Positions 62,473 to 64,000 of a stretch of 64,000 nucleotides of DNA are shown here, in pieces. Each line of letters opens with the position of its first letter. Position 1 is the stretch's first letter. This stretch comes from Lingula anatina (Eukaryota; Brachiopoda; Lingulata; Lingulida; Lingulidae). Location: positions 1,520,048-1,584,047 of the forward strand of contig NW_019775635.1 in the NCBI RefSeq assembly GCF_001039355.2, given 5' to 3'. The notes under the pieces are model-generated. The model was given only the letters and a program-made list of their open reading frames with translations. It did not search any database and was not told the DNA's origin. The translations under genes and the position numbers were made by a program.

Positions 62473-62889
62473 CTGGAGAGGAATTCTTGTTTTTTAAATA
62501 TTTTATTTTTAGATAACTTATCGAGAAATTCCTAAAATAAAAACTATGTGCTCTTATGCACTGATACCTAAATGGAAACGAAACCTTCGGTTTCTCCTGA
62601 TGTAAATTGATCATAGTACTGAAGTTTTAAAACTTTTGTTTACTTCTGTAAAATTAAAATGACATTACAATTTAAACTTATAACCCAAAATTTGTCTTAA
62701 TAAGAGATTTTCAATTGAATGTAACTTTGTGTACAACTAACCTGTAATATATTCTTTCTCCCCGGTTTCAATTGTATTAACATGTTCGACAAAAAGCAAC
62801 GATGCCAAACTAATACAACCGATAACAGCACACAACACGGAAATAAATATCAGAAAGTCCGACCGCCGATTTACCACTATTGTTTCCAT
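62021..62889 (-). CDS. Two-pass transmembrane protein, unrecognised, 199 aa, 2 exons
   Basis: Exon 1 (62742-62889, ending in phase 1 at ACAG|GTTAGT) and exon 2 (62021-62472, after the acceptor CTCTCCAG) give 199 residues. Residues 11-34 are a hydrophobic helix (FLIFISVLCAVIGCISLASL). Residues 35-100 form a polar loop with three N-glycosylation sequons (N53, N60, N80) and a CSGC pair (C89/C92). Residues 101-127 are a second hydrophobic helix, and 128-199 a polar tail ending FDSDSPSSDTSVGRAFY. The sequons suggest the loop is luminal or extracellular and both ends are cytosolic. I do not recognise the family. A claudin-like or TMEM-type protein reduced to two helices is only a guess. The stop codon overlaps the poly(A) signal, so the 3' UTR is very short. 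Confidence 0.8.
62742..62889 (-). CDS. Two-pass membrane protein exon 1
   Basis: It encodes 49 residues plus one base, METIVVNRRSDFLIFISVLC to the ETGEKEYIT segment, with the first transmembrane helix. The ATG lies at 62887-62889 in the context GAACATGG. The donor is CAG|GTTAGT. Confidence 0.78.
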
Positions 62890-63184
62890 GTTCGGGATTC
62901 ATTCTGCAACCAATAACAACGGCACGTTTATTACGTCACAGAACGGGTGCGCTGTCGGGACTTTCCCTTGAAACCCGACATTTTAATTTGAAAATTTAAT
63001 GGTCTGTTTGTGATTTGAGGACAGAGTAGACGAGATTATTAACTTATTTAGACTCGATATCAAGAAGAGTTTTTAAAGAAGAATCTCGATCACCACTTGT
63101 CACACGTAAATACAGTATTTATGACGTCATTAACAATTTCAATTATTTACGTCTGTGACATCATCATGACGTCGCGTTGTCGCC
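62890..63184. promoter_or_regulatory. Divergent promoter with CRE-like motifs
   Basis: The 295 bp between the two opposite start codons holds TTACGTCA (62931-62938), a perfect CRE, TGACGTCA (63122-63129), TGACATCA (63156-63163) and TGACGTCG (63167-63174), plus a CCAAT box at 62910-62914. These are recognition sites for CREB/ATF factors and NF-Y. Use in vivo is inferred. Confidence 0.6.
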
Positions 63185-63424
63185 ATGATTCCAACTGCAA
63201 TACTACCAAAACTCGCAGGCATGGATTCAGAAATTCGCCGCATGCTTTTTCTGAAAACCCGTGCTTACGTACAGAACCGACGAAAGCTTGTGCGTTTTCA
63301 CATGCCTTTCCACGTCCACCGGCCAACTGACCTGGAGGAGGGGCTAGAACTACTGGCCATAGAGGGCTATACAGCAGACCCCACCGAGGAGTCCGACGTC
63401 TGGGTGGAAAGCGATAGTGACGAG
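63185..63424 (+). CDS. Exon 1 of an unrecognised gene (partial gene)
   Basis: The frame opens with MIPTAILPKLAGMDSEIRRM (a second in-frame ATG is at 63221) and continues through LEEGLELLAIEGYTADPTEE and an acidic stretch WVESDSDE. It stays open to a TAA at 63467. The donor I prefer is GAG|GTGCCG after 63424, because only a phase 0 end joins exon 2 without a stop. The site GAAG|GTACCT after 63461 is phase 1 and would give TGA seven codons into exon 2. No family is recognised. It is divergent from the membrane-protein gene. Confidence 0.55.
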
Positions 63425-63646
63425 GTGCCGTCAAATCTGGTCCCCTTAATGTCACGGGAAGGTACCTAAATAAGTTCTCTCTTCTAACCCCACCCTCTCT
63501 CTCTCATTTTCTCTCTCTCTCTTTCTCTTTCATGATAACGATTAGGTCGATAAAACGAATAATGGGCGTTTTATGCATCAAACCTTACTGAAACTACTTT
63601 GTAAAAGAGACAAGTCCGTGTTATTAATATTCTGTCATATTTTCAG
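63425..63646 (+). other. Putative intron with CT-rich tract
   Basis: The sequence between the two preferred splice sites contains a CT-rich run (about 63476-63530) and a T-rich acceptor tract. Nothing else is seen. Confidence 0.4.
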
Positions 63647-63943
63647 TCGGACCATTTTCAAAATGACGGGACGTTTTTGTCTCGTCAACAGAAGATTGGC
63701 ATCTATGTCAATTTTTATGCTCGGATTACCATTTCAGAATACTTTTGGGACTTTGTGTATGCCTTCATGGAAGATGATGAAAATTCTATACGAATTGGTG
63801 ACGGAATCTTGTTACGCAGACTATTGCAGCATCTGTATACACTGGAGACCGAGGGACTCGTCCGGAGATATGAAACTTCCACCTTCGATGAAATATACCG
63901 ACAACTACCGAAAAGTTGTCTCAAAACATCTTCTTCATTCAAT
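63647..63943 (+). CDS. Exon 2 of the unrecognised gene (runs toward the window edge)
   Basis: After the acceptor ATTTTCAG the phase 0 frame reads SDHFQNDGTFLSRQQKIGIY, then YARITISEYFWDFVYAFMED and LLRRLLQHLYTLETEGLVRR, 99 codons in all. A possible donor, AAT|GTTAGT, follows 63943. Amphipathic helices with regularly spaced aromatic and leucine residues suggest a folded helical domain, but I cannot name it. The remaining exons lie right of the window. Confidence 0.6.
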
Positions 63944-64000
63944 GTTAGTATAAAAATCGAACATACGTACTAGTTTGTTTGCCCATACCAGTCTTTTTGT

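Overview
This is a eukaryotic, metazoan nuclear window. The coding parts are short exons with GT/AG borders, separated by AT-rich introns of 1 to 28 kb that are full of microsatellites, minisatellites and short inverted-repeat transposons. The proteins are animal signalling and mRNA-export proteins. The texture (dense minisatellites, MITEs, a 708-base N gap and one lone N beside an apparent allelic duplication) suggests a draft assembly of a polymorphic invertebrate, perhaps a marine spiralian. Nothing in the sequence fixes the species.

Positions 1-57596 (minus strand) hold the 5' half of one very long gene, an R7-family regulator of G-protein signalling (RGS9/11/7-like). Seven exons join in phase to give 195 residues: an N-terminal leader, the DEP domain and the start of the DHEX region. 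The GGL and RGS domains must lie beyond the left edge of the window, because I found no exon between 1 and 6946. The sequence between exons is intronic and consists of at least thirteen unrelated minisatellite arrays, about a dozen MITE-like elements in several families, microsatellites and an assembly gap at 24561-25268. A 2.54 kb direct duplication (33397-35934 and 35941-38476) carries exons 3 and 4 twice, with a single N at the junction. It is probably an unmerged haplotype overlap.

Positions 58043-61394 (plus strand) hold a complete six-exon ALYREF/THOC4 gene (Aly/REF mRNA-export adaptor, 256 aa). It is divergent from the RGS gene, with 446 bp between the start codons and a YY1-like site in the shared promoter. 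Positions 62021-62889 (minus strand) hold a two-exon gene for a 199-residue two-pass membrane protein that I do not recognise. It converges on ALYREF, and a palindrome, TTTATTAATAAA (62017-62028), gives a poly(A) signal to both strands while overlapping the membrane-protein stop codon. From 63185 to the right edge (plus strand) are the first two exons of another gene I do not recognise. It shares a 295 bp divergent promoter, containing four CRE-like motifs, with the membrane-protein gene.

The right-hand 7 kb is therefore a compact cluster of divergent and convergent housekeeping-type genes, while the left 57 kb is almost entirely introns of one signalling gene. No bacterial, viral, CRISPR or autonomous transposon coding sequence was found.
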